A stretch of 5,371 nt of DNA, taken from NCBI GenBank assembly GCA_023247155.1, contig JAHFGZ010000002.1:42631-48001 (forward strand), in the 5' to 3' direction. A model generated the notes under the pieces. The model worked only from the letters and a program-made list of their open reading frames with translations. It had not been told where the DNA came from and made no database searches. Position 1 is the stretch's first letter; the number at the start of each line of letters is the position of its first letter. Below, in pieces: positions 1-5,371 of this stretch. The position numbers and the translations under genes were made by a program. This DNA is from Candidatus Omnitrophota bacterium. GTDB lineage: Bacteria; Omnitrophota; Gorgyraeia; Aquiviventales; Aquiviventaceae.

Positions 1-1
1 C

Positions 2-337
2 GTGCAGGTGCCGGCGACCATCAAGCGCGCGGATGCCGCGGCCCAGCAGGTGGTGATCGCGGATATCAGCGGGCATGGGATGCGTCTGGCCACTCCAGGC
101 GTCCTGGAGCTTGGAACGCGGGTTGCTGTGGAGGTCATGCTGCCCAACCGCAAGAGCCCCGTGACGGTGCAGGCCGAGGTCGTCTGGAGCCGGCCGACCG
201 GCTCCCCGGCCTCCGGCACGGCGTCTTGCGCCGCTGAAGCGGGGGTCAGGTTTGTGGAGCTCAATCCGAAGGACCGCGCGGTCCTCATGCTGTACGCCCG
301 CCTCAAAACGCTTCCCCCGCAGAGCATCACCCCGTGA
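2..337 (+). CDS. PilZ-domain protein, C-terminal part (5' end outside window)
   Basis: The visible 111 residues match the core of a PilZ domain, a beta-barrel that typically binds cyclic di-GMP and regulates motility, exopolysaccharide or other surface functions. The diagnostic D-x-S-x-x-G turn is present as DISGHG (about residues 21-26), followed by alternating hydrophobic strands (VAVEVMLP, VTVQAEVVW) and the closing AGVRFVEL strand and helix (about residues 80-98). The other ligand motif, RxxxR, normally lies just before the first strand. It is not visible, so the gene almost certainly starts upstream of the window and the GTG at base 2 is not its start. The loop between VVWSRP and AGVRF is longer than usual and rich in S, G, A and P; it coincides with a strong inverted repeat. 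The TGA stop overlaps a possible GTG start of leuS. c-di-GMP binding cannot be confirmed without the RxxxR end, so the family call is sure but the ligand is not. Confidence 0.82.
   Translation: MQVPATIKRADAAAQQVVIADISGHGMRLATPGVLELGTRVAVEVMLPNRKSPVTVQAEVVWSRPTGSPASGTASCAAEAGVRFVELNPKDRAVLMLYARLKTLPPQSITP
186..205. repeat. 8-bp perfect inverted repeat (GC-rich hairpin) inside the PilZ gene
   Basis: GGAGCCGG (186-193) and CCGGCTCC (198-205) are exact reverse complements around a 4-base CCGA loop. They fall in the loop after the conserved VVW strand of the PilZ domain, where the protein has an S/G/A/P-rich extension. The right arm and the next six bases (199-211) are identical, in opposite orientation, to 1848-1860 in the leuS insertion. 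It could be a degenerate copy of a dispersed palindrome or a chance product of GC-rich sequence. It lies inside a coding sequence and has no T-run, so it is not a typical terminator. Confidence 0.5.
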
Positions 338-339
338 GG
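336..339 (+). promoter_or_regulatory. Possible ribosome binding site for the ATG start of leuS
   Basis: GAGG lies 12 bases before the ATG at 352, a long but tolerated spacing, and overlaps the stop codon of the upstream PilZ gene. The alternative GTG start at 334 has no clear Shine-Dalgarno sequence upstream. This, together with the protein alignment, favours 352, but coupling through the GTGA overlap at 334 remains possible. Confidence 0.3.
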
Positions 340-351
340 CCTGTGGCCTCG

Positions 352-2933
<2,582 letters not shown>

Positions 2934-2934
<1 letters not shown>

Positions 2935-3287
2935 TGTGGCTGACGGCGAGGGAACGACTGACGCTGGCGGGACTTGGCGCCGCAGCGCTGCTGGGGATTG
3001 GCGTGCTGTTGTGGCAGCGCCCGCCGCTGGCGGTCCCGGGGTCGCCGACGCCGGCCGAGGCCGCTCACTGGACTCTGGCGCTGGAGCAGGCGCGTCAGGT
3101 TGACGTCAACACGGCCGGTGCCGCAGAATTGGAGCGGTTGCCGGGGGTCGGGCCGAAGCTGGCGCAGCGGATCGTCGACCATCGGCGCGCCCACGGCCGC
3201 TTCCGGACCGCCGAGGAGCTGCAGGAAGTCCGCGGCATCGGCCCCGCGCTGTATGAATCGCTGAAAGACGACGTGACCACGCGGTGA
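2934..3287 (+). CDS. Membrane-anchored ComEA-like helix-hairpin-helix protein
   Basis: This 117-residue protein has a short N-terminus with arginines at 6 and 8, one hydrophobic segment (about residues 10-27, LTLAGLGAAALLGIGVLLW), a proline-rich linker (about 29-40), and a C-terminal double helix-hairpin-helix domain. The domain begins with the signature VDVNTA (56-61) and has hairpins LPGVGPKLA (69-77) and RGIGPALYE (100-108). This is the DNA-binding domain of ComEA, the receptor that binds incoming double-stranded DNA at the cell surface during natural transformation. The SLBB domain of classical Bacillus ComEA is absent, giving the short form common in many bacteria. The expected topology is a cytoplasmic N-terminus with the HhH domain outside the membrane. 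The ATG shares its A with the leuS stop (TGATG), suggesting translational coupling. No comEC or other competence gene is visible, so a role in DNA uptake is inferred; other DNA-binding roles are possible. Confidence 0.85.
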
Positions 3288-3291
3288 GCGC

Positions 3292-3449
3292 ATGGGCAAT
3301 CTTGGCCTCTCTGAGCTGCTCGTGATCCTGGTGGTGGCGCTGCTCGTCATCGGCCCGACGCGGCTGCCGGAGGTCGCGCGGGGACTGGGCGAGGCGTTCC
3401 GGGCGTTTCAGGACGCGCTGAAGGGACCCTCGAAGCGCGACCGAGACTG

Positions 3450-3450
<1 letters not shown>
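3292..3450 (+). CDS. Small Sec-independent (Tat) translocase protein, TatA/TatB-like
   Basis: This 52-residue protein has the compact architecture of the TatA/TatB/Hcf106 family. A short N-terminus with a polar residue at position 8 (MGNLGLSELL) leads into a transmembrane helix (about 9-20, LLVILVVALLVI). Then come the hinge GPTRLPE (21-27), an amphipathic helix (about 28-43, VARGLGEAFRAFQDAL), and a short charged tail ending RDRD. The family forms the pore-like or receptor part of the twin-arginine pathway, which exports folded proteins. The Phe-Gly usual at the TatA hinge is Ile-Gly-Pro here. That is closer to the TatB pattern, yet the protein is far too short for a typical TatB, so the subtype is left open. 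It begins four bases after the preceding stop, with GGTGAG (3283-3288) close upstream, and its stop overlaps the helicase start as TGATG. No tatC is visible nearby, so its partner must lie elsewhere. Confidence 0.87.

Positions 3451-5371
<1,921 letters not shown>

Noticed and set aside
2..4. GTG at base 2 as the real start of the PilZ gene
   Set aside because: It would leave a PilZ domain without its RxxxR motif and first residues. The window edge cutting the gene is the simpler explanation.

Overview
The window is GC-rich, densely packed coding DNA, all on the + strand, with no RNA genes, CRISPR array, promoter or terminator that I can support. It holds five genes in one tight run: the 3' part of a PilZ-domain gene, a complete leucyl-tRNA synthetase gene (leuS), a small membrane-anchored ComEA-like helix-hairpin-helix gene, a 52-codon Tat-translocase (TatA/TatB-like) gene, and the first ~640 codons of a UvrD/PcrA/Rep-type superfamily 1 helicase gene. 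Three junctions overlap or nearly overlap (TGATG at leuS/comEA-like and at tat/helicase; the PilZ stop lies within a possible GTG start of leuS). The longest non-coding stretch is at most about 14 bases, so this looks like the inside of one translationally coupled operon.

Layout: 2-337 PilZ domain (5' end outside the window); 352-2934 leuS; 2934-3287 membrane-anchored HhH protein; 3292-3450 Tat protein; 3450-5371 helicase (3' end outside the window). The genes do not form one pathway. They combine translation (LeuRS), c-di-GMP-type signalling (PilZ), protein export (Tat), and DNA binding and unwinding (HhH protein and helicase). The HhH protein and the helicase could both act on DNA, but nothing in the sequence links them beyond being neighbours.

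The most unusual structure is inside leuS. Where related LeuRS proteins run directly from a PTGT-like stretch to a PLA.xEWV-like stretch, this gene carries about 84 extra in-frame bases (about 1825-1908). They consist of two consecutive hairpin-forming inverted repeats. The second reads SLDKARDGALSEVER on the + strand and FDFAQGAVPSLVEG on the - strand. From memory, it belongs to the dispersed TTCGAC..GCTCAGG/CCTGAGC..GTCGAA palindromic repeats common in genomes of uncultivated bacteria. An apparently essential enzyme thus seems to tolerate a palindromic repeat as extra peptide, comparable to Rickettsia palindromic elements. A smaller GC-rich hairpin, sharing 13 bases with this insertion on the opposite strand, sits in a variable loop of the PilZ gene.

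Organism: a GC-rich bacterium with a Tat system and PilZ signalling, probably an uncultivated lineage. The gene order and the dispersed palindrome would fit something like Omnitrophota, NC10/Rokubacteria-like or similar metagenome-derived groups, but this is a low-confidence guess.
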